DNA from: Ipomoea triloba
Lineage: Eukaryota; Streptophyta; Magnoliopsida; Solanales; Convolvulaceae
DNA length: 64,000 nt
Assembly: GCF_003576645.1 (NCBI RefSeq)
Contig: NC_044917.1
Span: forward strand, 1,638,521 to 1,702,520
Reading direction: 5' to 3'
Shown: positions 18,313 to 29,971 of the stretch, one piece after another
How the letters are laid out: the number at the start of each line of letters is the position of its first letter
How positions within the stretch are numbered: position 1 is the stretch's first letter
Notes under the pieces: generated by a model
What the model was told of the DNA's origin: nothing
Seen by the model: only the letters and a program-made list of their open reading frames with translations
Databases searched by the model: none
Made by a program: the position numbers and the translations under genes

Positions 18313-18570
18313 ATGGGGAAATCGTTCCATGTGATACAGCAGAAGGAAGTGTTGTTACGAAACGAAGGAGCGTGCCGCGGGCGGAGCGGCGGGAAGGGCG
18401 GTTGCCCCGCCTGCGGCGGCGCTGTAATGGCGATGGACTTCGATACGCAGCTGGTCATCCTCAACCGTTTCTTTCTCCCTCATAAAATTAAACGCAGATT
18501 CTTCTGCCTCATTTGCTCCGCTCGTCTTCTCCCCGCCGATCGCCCTCGCCGTCGCCTCATATTTTGCTAA
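18313..18570 (+). CDS. Small CxxC-CxxC putative zinc-binding protein
   Basis: An intronless 85-residue frame. It has two Cys pairs 30 residues apart, CPACGG (Cys 31, 34) and FFCLIC (Cys 65, 68), separated by a hydrophobic stretch ending in a basic KIKRRF. I recall a small plant family with the same plan, CPxCGG then KIKRKFYC-x2-C, annotated only as zinc-ion-binding and of unknown function. The GC-rich coding segment stands out from the AT-rich flanks, which supports it being real. The C-terminus after CSARLL is Arg/Pro-rich and unremarkable. No function is inferred beyond likely metal binding. Confidence 0.55.
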   Translation: MGKSFHVIQQKEVLLRNEGACRGRSGGKGGCPACGGAVMAMDFDTQLVILNRFFLPHKIKRRFFCLICSARLLPADRPRRRLIFC

Positions 18571-19120
18571 TAACTCTGCAAATCCTATTGCTATGTATAT
18601 TGGAGATTGGTTTGTCATGGGATGGGATGTAAACATTACATGTCAAGAATTAAAATTTGTATTTTTAATATGTATTTTTGCTCTAAAAATGAATAAATAA
18701 TGATGCATTCACCACAAAATTAAGACATAATGTCCAAATTGACCACGAACATAACTTAAAAATGCAATTTTACTTGATAGCATCTTAATACCTTCTTTCG
18801 GTTGCCCGCTTACGTGGATGTTGTGTTTACATTTTTAAATAATTTTTAATAAAAATCTTTTAGACCCCTTCCCCCTCCTTTGTCTCCATTGGAGACGGGG
18901 GGAGGGGGGATAAGCGGGTGACATGACACAAAGGAACACAAAGGAAAAATTCTCTATTTATGAATAGATATTGCATTGTATCAAGTCAGTAGCATTAAAA
19001 AAAATAATGATCTATATTCAAACTTGAATGGGATAAGGGATACTAAAAAGTCTTGGTCAAAAATGATGTTAAAGTGATTATGAAGTGGTCGATGAAGGTG
19101 AAAACTCCTCTTGGTTCGAC
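18571..19120. other. Spacer with GGAGACGGGG hairpin
   Basis: AT-rich DNA without a gene. At about 18873-18912 CCCCCTCC...GGAGACGGGGGGAGGGGGG forms an imperfect inverted repeat, probably the core of another small foldback element. Confidence 0.45.
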
Positions 19121-19123
19121 ACT

Positions 19124-19418
19124 TAGATCTTGTTTGGTAAATGGTTGTTGGCTGATTGGGTTGGCTGTTTGGATTAGAATGAATGATTTGTTGATAATAT
19201 TAGCTGATTGTACAAAGTTGTTTGATAAATTAGTTGTTAGTTAATAGATGTTTGGTATAATTTATTTCCTCAAAAAGCTAATTGAAAAGGCTGCTTTGAG
19301 TAGCCTTTGAATTTTAGCATTTTGAAGTTACAAAAAGCTTATTAACCAAACAACTAATAGTGATCAAATAAGTCAAAATTAGCTGATAGGCTAATTATTT
19401 ACCAAACAGGGCCTTAAT
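19124..19418. mobile_element. MITE with TTTGGTAAAT ends (hAT-like)
   Basis: Inverted ends read CTTGTTTGGTAAAT at 19129 and ATTTACCAAACAGG ending near 19410. The interior carries GTTAGTTAATAGATGTTTGG and AAAAAGCTAATTGAAAAGG, shared almost word for word with the element at 57306-57552. A non-autonomous hAT-type element is likely; the target-site duplication was not resolved. Confidence 0.7.
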
Positions 19419-19950
19419 CTGGTGGAGGTATCATTGAATTTTTTTTTTAACCTTACTTTAGACAGATATGCGTTTGTTGTTAATACTGAGTAATAATCTA
19501 AATTTAAATATAAAATAATCTAAATAAATAATGACACGTCAAAAGTAGATAATAGAAAGTGAATTTCGTAACATAATATAACATTATTCATTTTAAAAGG
19601 TCAACCTACTGAAACTCAATTACAACCTTACTCTTGTACAGGGAAAGTTACCCAACAAATGCATATATTGATAGAAAAACCACAAAGAGTTTCCTCTACT
19701 TGCTTTCCCAATAAACATAATACAATTTTGGAATGTAAAACTATCTGTTGACTACACTTTGTTCTTCACATAAACAGGAAGAAGGAAAAAAAATGACTGC
19801 AGAAGAGTCATTTTAGGAATGCAATCTACACTCAACTTGCTTGTCTTCTACAAATAAGAGCTTAACAAATTGCACGAGCCACGTCAGCAGGCAGCAACAG
19901 CAACAGCAACAATCACTCTAGAGCTCTCTAAAATGGGGTTTCCGGTGACC

Positions 19951-22621
19951 CTAGCAGAAACATGAATATGCGAAGTGGTTCTTCTTGGAGACGTAATGGG
20001 AGATGTAGTTGGTTGAAGAAGCAGAAGAACCGGGGATATCTGCTGGAACCAGTATCTGAGTCTTCCCAGTAGCGATTCTCTTACCAGCCACGTTTGCGTA
20101 GAACAGGCCGGAGATGGCTGGTACAAATACATCGCTCTCGGAGCAAATGTAGAAGTCGATAACCTTCTCGAGTTCAGATGCGTCGGAGTTGAGAAACTTT
20201 GCTTTTTTATCAATGGGCATTATGGTTTCCTGCAGTTTTTAGAAAGCAGATGAGCAAAGATAATAGGTAGTTATAGCAGAGTTCATGAATACACATTTAA
20301 AGATCCTACAGTGACCAGATAAAAAGACCACAGAAATGAAGCAAAACATTGCTTCCATGGATTTTCTGATTCTGTTATTAACAAATCCCGTTTCCCCCAA
20401 ACCACCAGTTCACCAAAAGAAGTGGTACTCTTGAGCTGACTTATTTGTGATCACTTAAAAACAGAAAGAGAGGAATAAAATCTGACCTTGGTGTAAACTT
20501 TTGGAAAGAGTTCCTTCAATGCATCGAGGCTGGCATCCCACCTGCCTTGAGTCAGGTATATCGTTGTGTCCTTGCTATAACCAAGCTTTCTCAAGAAGAG
20601 GGCTATGTCCTGTGGACCGTAGCAGTTCTTTGATCCTGGAGAACCATTTCCCTGACAATTCTTTTTCTCCAAAACATCAACCCTTAGGTCCACTGCTACA
20701 AATTGTCCATTGGACTTCCGACTTAATGTCCTCAAGCGCTCAACCATTGAGTCGACTACTTCATGTACTTCTGGTTGAAGCACCAAGGTTCCAAACATTG
20801 CCATACATGCAACTGAGTCCAGGCTTGTCCTTTCTGAACTTTTCTTCATATTCACTGAAGGAAAGTAGGTTGCCAGCCTAATGTTCCCCTTTTCCCTGAA
20901 AATTGGCTCAATATTTTCTGCAATATGCTCTTCAGTAACCCTATTTGGAACCTTCACCACCGCAAGGTTTTTTGAAGAGAGCCCAGTGGGCTCAGATGCT
21001 TTGACTTTGACCACTCCATCCAGGCTTTTAACAAACTGCTCAACATCATAAATATCTTTGAAGTCTCTGAAAATCACGAAGAATGCAAGGTATCAAATTT
21101 TGTCAAGAAGTCCTCAAGTTGCAAGACAATAGTCTCTACTCTTCTATAACTCCTAGTTAGGATGTAATATAATGTGTCATCATATCATTAGCAATTGGTA
21201 AATGGAGTAATTCCAGCCTGATAAGAGCACTCAGTTGAACAAAAAAACTGTAAAAAGCACCGTCTTATTTACCAACCTCTTATCACCAGGATTGCTTCCC
21301 CTAACATCTGGGACCACAAGAGTTGCGCGTAGATATCTTGCAACTACTACTGCATCAGCAATCTGAAGAAAAAGACCACCACAGAAAAGAAAGTTAATTT
21401 GTATCTGTCATCTCCCCAAGACTAAGCAGCAATAATTTTGCCATTAACCAATAATCACTGGATTCCACTTGGATTTTTCCCAACCGAGCACAAGAATATC
21501 ATTATAATCCAAAGATCAGGTAAACATGGATTTCATGGCAGAATAAACTTTGGTTTGAAGTTCAGGTTGAGTATGGTTAGAGGTAATGAGGAGACTATGA
21601 TAGTGGTATGATCAAGTCCAAATAAAAAAATGATCACCACCTAAGGACTACAAGCTACAAAGAGATATCAATAGTCCATAATAGAACAAATATATTGAAG
21701 AAACTCAATGTATTGAGCTTATAGAGTGACAGGAACAGCGGAAACAAATAAAATCCTAAAGGAAATTATCATTAATTTATTACTATAAAAAGCTACAAAA
21801 GACTAAATGGAACATGAAGATACCTGTGAGACATGATACTCAGGACCATTGATCAGCGAGAAGGTCACATATCCATTTGATAAATCTCCATCACCTATTG
21901 GCAGCAAAGGAACAAAAAAACAGAAGCTTAGCAACACCACTCATGAACTATAGAACAAGATAACGAAAAACCTGAAAGTGATGGTAACTTACCCAGGGAT
22001 GGTCTTTCCCAGCACGGCTTCAAGGATAAGCCATCACCTTTCCAAAGACTATCTCCCCCAGGAAGTGAAAGCTCTGAAGCTTTGTTAGTATCATGAATAG
22101 TTGAAGTCAAGCGGCTCTCCTGTGTAAATCAAAACACATAGCAAAAATGCAAAAATATACTCAGAAATGACAAATGAGATGCCAGTCTTCTAACAAAACA
22201 TGCCGACACAAAATTGTTGGAAACTTCAAGCCAAAACTCATGTCGGTGCAGGATTCTTTTTTTTTTTTTTGCTACATATCATCACAACAGGTCAACAGCC
22301 AATCCATTAAATTCAAAGTGCTGAATCCACCAACACACAACAAAAGAGCATCAAAACATCAATGCACAATGAATTGATTACGAGTCTCAAATTCCAGAAT
22401 CACACCAGGAAAATCCGAAAAATGAAACAGCAGATAATTCAGCATCCACATGAACACGCAGATACATAATCTAATCAAACAAAACCTAGAAATTTGAAGA
22501 TTCGGAGAGAAAAGAAGACCTGGAGAGAATCGAAGTGGTCTCGCTTGATCATGTTCCCCAGCATTACAAACATTGTAACAGTGAGCACTCCGGCCACAAT
22601 CTGTCTCGGATCCACCGCCAT
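19951..22621 (-). CDS. MSR1: O-fucosyltransferase-like protein, MSR1/MSR2 type
   Basis: Arabidopsis MSR1 and MSR2 (mannan synthesis related) are Golgi proteins needed for full mannan/glucomannan synthesis; their catalytic reaction is unproven. Exons in minus order: 22520-22621, 21993-22119, 21824-21894, 21277-21362, 20487-21066, 19951-20229. All junctions are GT-AG and the frame is open for 414 residues. The start MAVDPRQIVAGVLTVTMFV and a membrane anchor at about 9-26 indicate a type II protein. O-fucosyltransferase-family blocks are VVVARYLRATLVVPDVRG, SSKNLAVVKVPNRVTEEH and FVAVDLRVDVLEK. The C-terminus SHYVSKKNHFAYSCFC matches what I recall of MSR1. The gene sits near MNS, as in both Arabidopsis segments. 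MSR1 and MSR2 cannot be separated from the sequence alone. Confidence 0.9.
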
Positions 22622-23910
22622 TTCTTCAGATCCAAAATCTCTCTCCTTCCTTCTGCTTTCACTGTATCAAAGAACCACCTTCTTCTCTCTGTGTATAGAG
22701 AGAGATTGAGAAGAGAGAAAGAGGCGCAGCTCACACCTTAGCTTTCTTCGCTACTTGTAATTAAGCCACTGATTCCTCTTCCTTGGGAATTTTATATACT
22801 GACAATTTCGCATCTCCACGTGGTCCTCTTAATCATTTCTACTTAAAATATTTTCAGAAAATTTATATTTACCAATCCTCAAATACGTCATTAAAATAAT
22901 TAGACTTTTAAACAATTAAACATATCAATTTCTTTATTGTATGCAATTAAATTAATACTTGTTAAATTGTTACAATTAAGATAATAATATGATAAATCTA
23001 AGGTAAAACGAGTAAAAAAAAATGCTAAGGTACCAATTTTAAAATTTTAAAAATATAACAGTCATACAGTAAACTTTTTTAGTTCTTATTCGTATTCTCC
23101 TCTTCCAATTTGATGGAGCTGAACAGGGAATCGCTCGAGAAAAATGTCATTTCTCCATTGAGAAGTTTTACTTAAGACTTGTTTTTAACGGTGAAATGAA
23201 AGTCAATTCTTACTACAAACGTGTACATAAATGTATAATTTAATGTTGATAAGTCTCAAAATTAAATTGATTCAATTTATATACTTATTAATATATGGTA
23301 TGAGCAAGTCGAAAAATTAAAAGCATCCCATGATAGAGGTTTGGTTCGGACCGGGGAAAGTATAAAAACACGGGCAGTTGGGCACAGCACAACCGACACT
23401 CCTCCAATCATTAACTACCTATGCTTAACACATTTGCTTTACTTGTACTTTTTTGTCTGCATTTCTTTAATTGTTTATTTATTGACACAGTTGAATCTCA
23501 AACCATATGTAATTGTATTGTTATTAAAATTTTTAATGTATGCATTAGTACCATGCTTTTATATAATGTACAGTCGTACATAAAATATTTAAAGAGTATT
23601 TGGTAACATAGTTGATCAACCAATTTTTGACTGCTTTCTTAGGTCAATTGGTTATTTTAAGCGTTTAGTAAAACGACTTATTACATTAACTTATTGGGAC
23701 AATAAATTAAAAATTTGAAAAGCTAAAAAGAGTAAATTTTTTTGTTAGATATTTAACCTTAATTATGAAATAATCATTTTAATCTTGACATCTCTAACAT
23801 GTATATTTTTCTTCTTGTTGTTCATCTGTCTTGCCATTTTTTCTTTTTATTTTCGTAATAATAATAATTTTTTTCTTTCTTTTTTATTTCACTCATCCTA
23901 TCAATCTATA

Positions 23911-23962
<52 letters not shown>

Positions 23963-24230
23963 TACTACACAAATAAAAACTGTAAAAATAATTTAAAGAG
24001 TCACTCCATAATAAATTTGTAAAATATGTTTATGATCTTATATGTCATTTTACATCAATTAGCTACAAGTAAATAGTTAATTTATTAAACACTTTATTAC
24101 AACTAGCTAATATTTAATAGATTCATTATATTTGATATATACTTATTTTTAATATATTACAAATCAAAATAAATTCATAGTACATTAAAATAAATATATA
24201 ATACATTAAAAATAAATCAATATCCTTATT
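22622..24230. other. AT-rich spacer without a gene
   Basis: The first bases are the MSR 5' flank, with a CTTTCTC-rich run. From about 23590 there is a partial, decayed TTTGGTAAC/GTTAGTA-type MITE fragment. An (AAT)n microsatellite occupies 23912-23960. No coding signal is seen. Confidence 0.5.
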
Positions 24231-24236
24231 AGTTAC

Positions 24237-24493
24237 TACCTCCGTCTCATTTTGGTTGTCTGGTTCGTTTAACCAGGCTTGACTGAACTTATTTTTAATC
24301 CAATTTTTCATAATATTAAGTTTAGCATTAACATATAAAATTTATATATTTAGAAACTACATTAAAATTACTATTAAACACAAAAAAATAAATTTAAAAA
24401 TAATAAAAAATTATTAAAGAAAATAAGCAATAAAGAAAAAATTGATTTGACCAATAAATAGTAAATATGACATATAAAATGGGATAGAGAGAG
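24237..24493. mobile_element. Stowaway-like MITE, 257 bp
   Basis: The left end CTACCTCCGTCTCATTTT and the right end AAAATGGGATAGAGAGAG are imperfect inverted repeats (14 of 18 bases match). They are flanked by TA on both sides (24235-24236 and 24494-24495). CTCCxTCxCATTTT ends with TA duplication are typical of Stowaway (Tc1/mariner) MITEs. Confidence 0.8.
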
Positions 24494-24495
24494 TA

Positions 24496-25470
24496 TTAGT
24501 TATTACGTGAACCTTTGTGCACTCCATGAACATTGAGTTAAGTTGTAGTGTGTGGGTGGGGCCCAAAATCAGAAGGAGTTGAGTTGGCAAGTAGAAACTG
24601 ATGAAAAGGAAAAGTAGTGAGGTGGGGCCGGGTTCATCTCCTACTCGTGACTTGTGCCCAAAGTGTCAATTATTAAACGACACCAAGTACCTAAATGACC
24701 CGATCCGGCACGTGCAATTCACCGCTTGTGTATCCAACAAATTTCAATAAACCAAAAAACAATAACATATACGGGGTAGAATATTCCGTCACAGACATAA
24801 ATAATATTCTCTATTAAAATATAATTATTAGCACTAAATTTATCAATTTCAATAATTTATTAATAATATCATAATAATAACCCGTGGACTTAAATATCAT
24901 TAGGGGTCGTTTTTTAATAATGTTAAACATAACGGTAATGGAGGCGTAATTAACGGCAGAAGCAATGGTCAATGGATGACTAGTCAGCCGCAATCTCCAT
25001 AGCTCTATTGTGCTTTCTCTTAGTTGGGCAAAGCTCCACCTCCTACGGCTTGTTACAATATAATAAATTAAAATATCATTTTAAAGATGGTAGACTAAGG
25101 GCTAATTGGGAGACACGTTGTAAGAATGCATGTGACTATGTGAGGAGTGGACACATTATTTTATTTTTTAAAGTAAGAATAAAAGTGGAATGTAACCGGT
25201 TCAGCTGTTAAAATTCGAGCAAGGCATAATATGGTCAAGCTTCTCTATTGAAATAAAACGCATAAAAGAGTGGAGCTATAGAGCAACTCAATCACAAATA
25301 ATGATTGCATAAATTTACAGTTATCTTAAAACCTACTAAAGACTTTTTTATCTGTTTATAACTCTTATGAGTTCTTACTCAACACGAATATAATTAATTC
25401 TGTTATGTTGAATAGGGATTACTAATAGTTTCTTCTTAATTTCCGCTCCAACAAAGAAGGGAACCAAAAT
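24496..25470. other. AT-rich spacer without a gene
   Basis: No gene, RNA or well-defined element is visible. Short open frames here have no recognisable content. Confidence 0.45.
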
Positions 25471-25489
25471 TTGAAGAACTATTCTCCGT

Positions 25490-26063
25490 CCAAGATGGAG
25501 ATACCCCTCCCTGTTGCAATTCTCCGTCTCTCCATCCGTTTAACGGTCCGGGGTCCAGGCGCTTTTTTGGTAAATTTTGAAAAATTTACAGGGTCTTTCT
25601 CTTTGAGTGGTCTGAACGCATTCACCCTCTCCGTCGTCGTCCCGATGGCCACATGCGTGTCCGTCGGTCCATCCACGTTCGCTCCGCCCGGTGGCCCACC
25701 GTCCGTCCGTCCGTTCAACGGAACATCTCTTTGAGTGGTCTGAACGCATTCACCCTCTCCGTCGTCGTCCCGATGGCCACATGCGTGTCCGTCGGTCCAT
25801 CCACGTTCGCTCCGCCCGGTGGATGCGTGTCCGTCGGTCCATCCACGTTCGCTCCGCCCGGTGGCCCACCGTCCGTCCGTCCGTTCAACGGCGCTCCGCC
25901 CGGTGGCCCACCGTCCGTCCGTCCGTTCAACGGTCCACCCACGTTCGCTCCGGGAGGCACCGGAGCTGGCCCAGGAGGAATCGTCACTTGTGGGAATACC
26001 CGAGTTCTCCCGAAATTCTTTCCCACAAAGAGAGCTCACTTGCCACTTGAGCTACCCCACTGG
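25490..26063 (-). repeat. GC-rich minisatellite behind a SINE head
   Basis: Read on the minus strand, a tRNA-like head (GGGGTAGCTCAAGTGGCAAG, A-box included, ending at about 26061) runs into GC-rich modular repeats. Two plus-strand 42-base units are tandem: ATGCGTGTCCGTCGGTCCAT... at 25781-25822 and 25823-25864, and CGCTCCGCCCGGTGGCCCAC... at 25849-25890 and 25891-25932. A larger 128-base period is visible from 25601 and 25729. Because the periods are 42 or near-codon multiples, several reading frames stay open over the array; none looks like a conserved protein. The composition contrasts sharply with the surrounding DNA. Confidence 0.75.
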
Positions 26064-26374
26064 GTTGCCACATGCGTTATTGGGACAGTTTATACGTGTA
26101 GTGGGGGATAGAGAAGAGTATATTCATTAATTTACCTATAACTAAATCATTACAAACACATGTTTAATTAATTTAATTTCTTGCACAATCGAATCCCAAG
26201 AAGTATGAAAACAGTGAAATTTTGTCAGCAACTTATCTTTCATATGCTTACCTCAGACAGAAAGCCTGCTAGTACATATGCCATGGCTGAAACAAAAATA
26301 AGAATTCCCTCTTCTTGTCCTTTTCGATTTAAATCCGTCAGCTAGGGACAATCTAGGCTAATTTATCTCGTTGT

Positions 26375-26485
26375 AATTCTTTGTCTACCAGAGTACGAGA
26401 CAGGATTTACCCGATACACGGGTTAATAAGAATGATCTCAATCTCCTGTTTGACTTTCTTGGTTTGAGCCACTAGGCTATAAGTA
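26375..26485 (-). mobile_element. Possible tRNA-derived SINE fragment
   Basis: The minus strand has TAGCCTAGTGGCTCAAACC, which matches the pol III A-box, followed by sequence with only a weak B-box. It lies upstream of EXO70G. Low certainty. Confidence 0.35.
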
Positions 26486-27136
26486 ACTTATGCTGATTTA
26501 ACTATTTAACTCATTGTGGTCCTTATTCGGTCACAATACAGATATAACCACCCAAGTGCATGCTTTAGGGAGTGGCGGCGGGTTTCCTAGTCAATCAAAA
26601 AAAGAACTTCCAAGAATAGACAGTTGCTTGTAAGCGAAACCTAGTTCTGGTGGTTGGTTTTGGCATGTCACAGAAAGCAGAAACCCAGAACAGGAATATG
26701 GGGCAGAACATCATGTGGATACTAGGTTCCTGATTTAGCACTGTAGGATTATGATGTGCAATAATTCAGATTTCAGACCCTGGCAGCTTCCTGTGTTGGA
26801 AGCATGTGAAGCTTTGCATAAACCTAGGAAATTTCAGAGATTATTTGGGTGTCTTGGCTTGCAAAGAATGGAGTTTTGGGGAGTAAAGGCAGCTATATAA
26901 AGGCAATTTATCTTCAAAGAAACCATTTTTGTGTGTTGGGTGGTTGTGGGTTTCTTGAAAATTCTTGTTTTAGCAGTGAAGTTTGGTTTGAAACTGGTAG
27001 ACTTGTTGCAACCCCATTTGTTGAGTTTGGTGAGGAAGAAATACTAGAGATAAGAAAAAAGATAACTACTTTTTCATGAAGGGTCAAAAAAGAAAGAAAC
27101 TGAAGTCTTTTTCACTTGTAATTAATCAAGAATTGG

Positions 27137-29179
27137 ATGTTTTCATCATCCTATAAGTATGCAGTAGTTCAAGTTTATGATCATAAATTGAGAATGGCAG
27201 AGATGCAGAAACTTGAGAGGCTAAAAGCTGCCAAAGAAGTTCTGAGGTGCAGCTTGGAGGAATCGAAAGAATTAGCCTTTCGAATTGGTGAAAGCGGGCC
27301 GAGACTAGAGAGGATGAGCCAGAGATTGGCATTGCTAGAAACCACCATGAATGCCATATCAACAAAATGGAAGCTTTATGAGATCAAAGGTCCATTAGAC
27401 CAGGCTTTTGGTCTTTCTGCTTCTATTGTGGACATGTTTGAAGTGATCTGCAGTTTGGAAATCGCGCTGTCTTCTGATCTTTCTTCTCCGGGCTTGCTTG
27501 CTTACCTGACTACTGTCAAGTACACTGAAGATGCACTGAGGTTCCTCACTGGCTACTGCAAATTGGCGATTCCCTGGCTGGAAGACGCGCAGCAGATTCT
27601 CGAGAGCAATAAGTCCATTGCAGATCATTGGTACCTTAAAAATGTCACGAAATGTCTGCTGGCACTTGAAGAATTGCAGGCCATGGAGGAAAGGTTTAAA
27701 CTGAGAGGAGGAGCTCTAATGCCTGCATTGGACAAACTGGAGAGTGAATTCGCGAGGCTCTTGCTGGATAACCGGTCTCATCCTTCTGTTGACACACCCC
27801 CTTTACCTTTACCTTTCCCCGAGCCTGTTCTTGAGAAAGTCCAAGCCATCGTCGAAAGATTAGGGGCTAATGATCACCTCGAGAACTGCATTTCTGTTTA
27901 TGTTGAGGTCCGGAGCTCAAACGTGAGAGAAACCCTGCAGGCTCTGGATTTGGATTACCTGGAAATATCATTGACAGAGTTAGATAGCCTCCAGAGCCTA
28001 GAAGACTGCATAGACCAGTGGGGAAGGCACCTGGAATTTGCAGTGACATATGTGTTGGAGATTGAGCACAGGCTTTGTTCCGAGGTTTTTCGAAACGTTG
28101 GCTCAGATACCTCGATGGATTGCTTTGCCAAGATTGCTGTCCAGTCAGGCATTCAATCTTTCTTCAAATTTGGGAATTCAGTGGCTAGGAGCAAGAAGGA
28201 AGCCATCAAGCTGCTGAAACTTTTGGACATTTTTGCAGCTCTTAACAAGCTCAGATCAGATTTCAACCGACTTTTCAAGGGGAAATCCTGTGCAGAAATC
28301 AAGAATCAGACGAGGGATTTGATCAAGAAAGTCGTGGATGGGGCGTGCGATATTTTCTGGGAACTTTCCCTCCAAGTTGAGCTGCAACTCCCATCTAGTC
28401 CCCCAGGCGATTGCGGGGTTCCCAGGCTGGTTACCTTTGTCACAGACTTCTGCAACCAGCTACTCGAGGATGAGCACTGGAAAACTTTGCTCCAAGTTGC
28501 TGAGATTCATCACGGGTGGAACCACAAGTCCTTCTCGGAGAATCTTCTCTCGGGCGAGATTCACAGCATAGTGATCGCGCTGGAGAGGAATCTGGAGACG
28601 TGGGCAGGCGAATACAAGGACAGCACGCGCTCCTGCCTCTTCATGATGAACACCAATTGGTACCTCGGCAAGTACACAAGAGGAACAAAGCTTGCTGACA
28701 TAATGGGACAAGAATGGCTAAGAGGGCATGAGGAGTACATGGAGTACTACGAAGCAGTTTACCTTAACGAGAGCTGGGGAAGGCTCCCGGCCCTCTTATG
28801 CAACGATGACATGGCATTCGATCACGTAGCAGCCAACCGGGCACTCACAGAATTCACAGCAGCCTTTGACAGCATGTGCAAAAGACAGTCCAATGTTGTA
28901 CTGTGTGACAAGGGGCTGAAATGGAGAACATGTGAGCTCGTTCTTCGGGCCGTTGTTCCTCCATACAAGAGTTATCTGGAAAGCTATGTGCCCTCAATAG
29001 AACACAAGACAGGCTGCAGAATTGATGTGAAATACACACCAGAAAGCCTGCAGAGCATGGTGAGTTCTCTGTTTCAGCCAAAATTTGGGAAGCTTGGGAA
29101 CACCAAATGCACAGAACTTGTCAACAAGGTCAACAATGTCATTGCTAATCCAATCTCCTCAACTCCTGCAGCTGCATGA
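27137..29179 (+). CDS. EXO70G2: Exocyst subunit EXO70, G clade
   Basis: EXO70 binds phosphoinositides and tethers Golgi-derived vesicles to the plasma membrane as part of the octameric exocyst. The intronless frame gives 680 residues; most plant EXO70 genes are also intronless. A second ATG at 27194 (MAEMQKLERLKAAKEVLR) is the more usual-looking start and gives 661 residues; I report the longest frame. The N-terminal half is helical with predicted coiled-coil character. The conserved Exo70 domain fills roughly residues 260-665, with family blocks FWELSLQVELQLP, SCLFMMNTNWYL, RALTEFTAAFDSMCKRQ and the C-terminal VPSIEHKTGCRIDVKYTPE. The G assignment rests on the sequence plus its place next to MSR and ATP synthase epsilon, as At1g51640 is next to At1g51630 and At1g51650 in Arabidopsis. 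Confidence 0.9.
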   Translation: MFSSSYKYAVVQVYDHKLRMAEMQKLERLKAAKEVLRCSLEESKELAFRIGESGPRLERMSQRLALLETTMNAISTKWKLYEIKGPLDQAFGLSASIVDMFEVICSLEIALSSDLSSPGLLAYLTTVKYTEDALRFLTGYCKLAIPWLEDAQQILESNKSIADHWYLKNVTKCLLALEELQAMEERFKLRGGALMPALDKLESEFARLLLDNRSHPSVDTPPLPLPFPEPVLEKVQAIVERLGANDHLENCISVYVEVRSSNVRETLQALDLDYLEISLTELDSLQSLEDCIDQWGRHLEFAVTYVLEIEHRLCSEVFRNVGSDTSMDCFAKIAVQSGIQSFFKFGNSVARSKKEAIKLLKLLDIFAALNKLRSDFNRLFKGKSCAEIKNQTRDLIKKVVDGACDIFWELSLQVELQLPSSPPGDCGVPRLVTFVTDFCNQLLEDEHWKTLLQVAEIHHGWNHKSFSENLLSGEIHSIVIALERNLETWAGEYKDSTRSCLFMMNTNWYLGKYTRGTKLADIMGQEWLRGHEEYMEYYEAVYLNESWGRLPALLCNDDMAFDHVAANRALTEFTAAFDSMCKRQSNVVLCDKGLKWRTCELVLRAVVPPYKSYLESYVPSIEHKTGCRIDVKYTPESLQSMVSSLFQPKFGKLGNTKCTELVNKVNNVIANPISSTPAAA

Positions 29180-29895
29180 TCATGTTGATATGCATAATGC
29201 ATAACCACTGATTATCGTAGAAACAGTTGATTTACATCCCGCGATTAGGTTAAGTACATGGTTTAATATAATCTATGCTCCTGATCATGTTTCAGATGAT
29301 GTGTGTCTTCTGATACAGTGAATTGCAGTGTCTCAAACATGAGCATGTAAATCATAACACTGCTTTAGGGCTATACATACTGTTGAAGTGCATAAATGGC
29401 ATTCACATATTACATCTCAAGTTATGAAGTCTTTTGTTTTTTTTTTGAGTGACGAGAGAAACTCGTAGCCACTGTCAGAGGGTGTGCATTGCGAAAATCC
29501 CACCTTGTGACCGGACGTAAACCAGCCTAAATTGCTCAATAGCTGTCCGACTCAAACCAAGAAGACAAATAAGCTGTTCTCGTTGGGAGCAATGTCATGG
29601 TTGCCTAGGTTGTTTCCCTCCTCCCCACCCCAACACTTCTTTAACTTCGCTTGTTAACATTGGTCAAGTTGGTTTCAACTACCATATCCATGTGCAGCAC
29701 ATCATTCACAAACTGACAAAAGCAGTAAAGACTTCAAAAGAATTCACTTGTGAAACAAGTCTTTCCCATATAGAATCATAAGCTCATGAAATACTTCATG
29801 TCTGATTTGTCTTCATCTCCCCTCACCAAAAAGTTCATCTTTAGAGCCAGGTAGTTTAACAGCCTATATATAAGATATACAAGCAATAGAATCAT

Positions 29896-29900
<5 letters not shown>
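29180..29900. repeat. EXO70G 3' flank with dispersed repeat copy 3
   Basis: The first ~250 bases are the likely EXO70G 3' UTR. At about 29441-29600 lies the third copy of the 2933/6196 dispersed repeat (AGTGACGAGAGAAACTCGTA...). It carries a GGTTTGAGTC block on the minus strand that resembles a B-box. Confidence 0.5.

Positions 29901-29971
<71 letters not shown>

Noticed and set aside
25479..26039. 186-codon minus-strand frame with repeated ERTDGRWATGRSERGWTDGH
   Set aside because: Several frames are open on both strands over the same 42-base units. The peptide repeats simply mirror the DNA repeat and no conserved domain is present.
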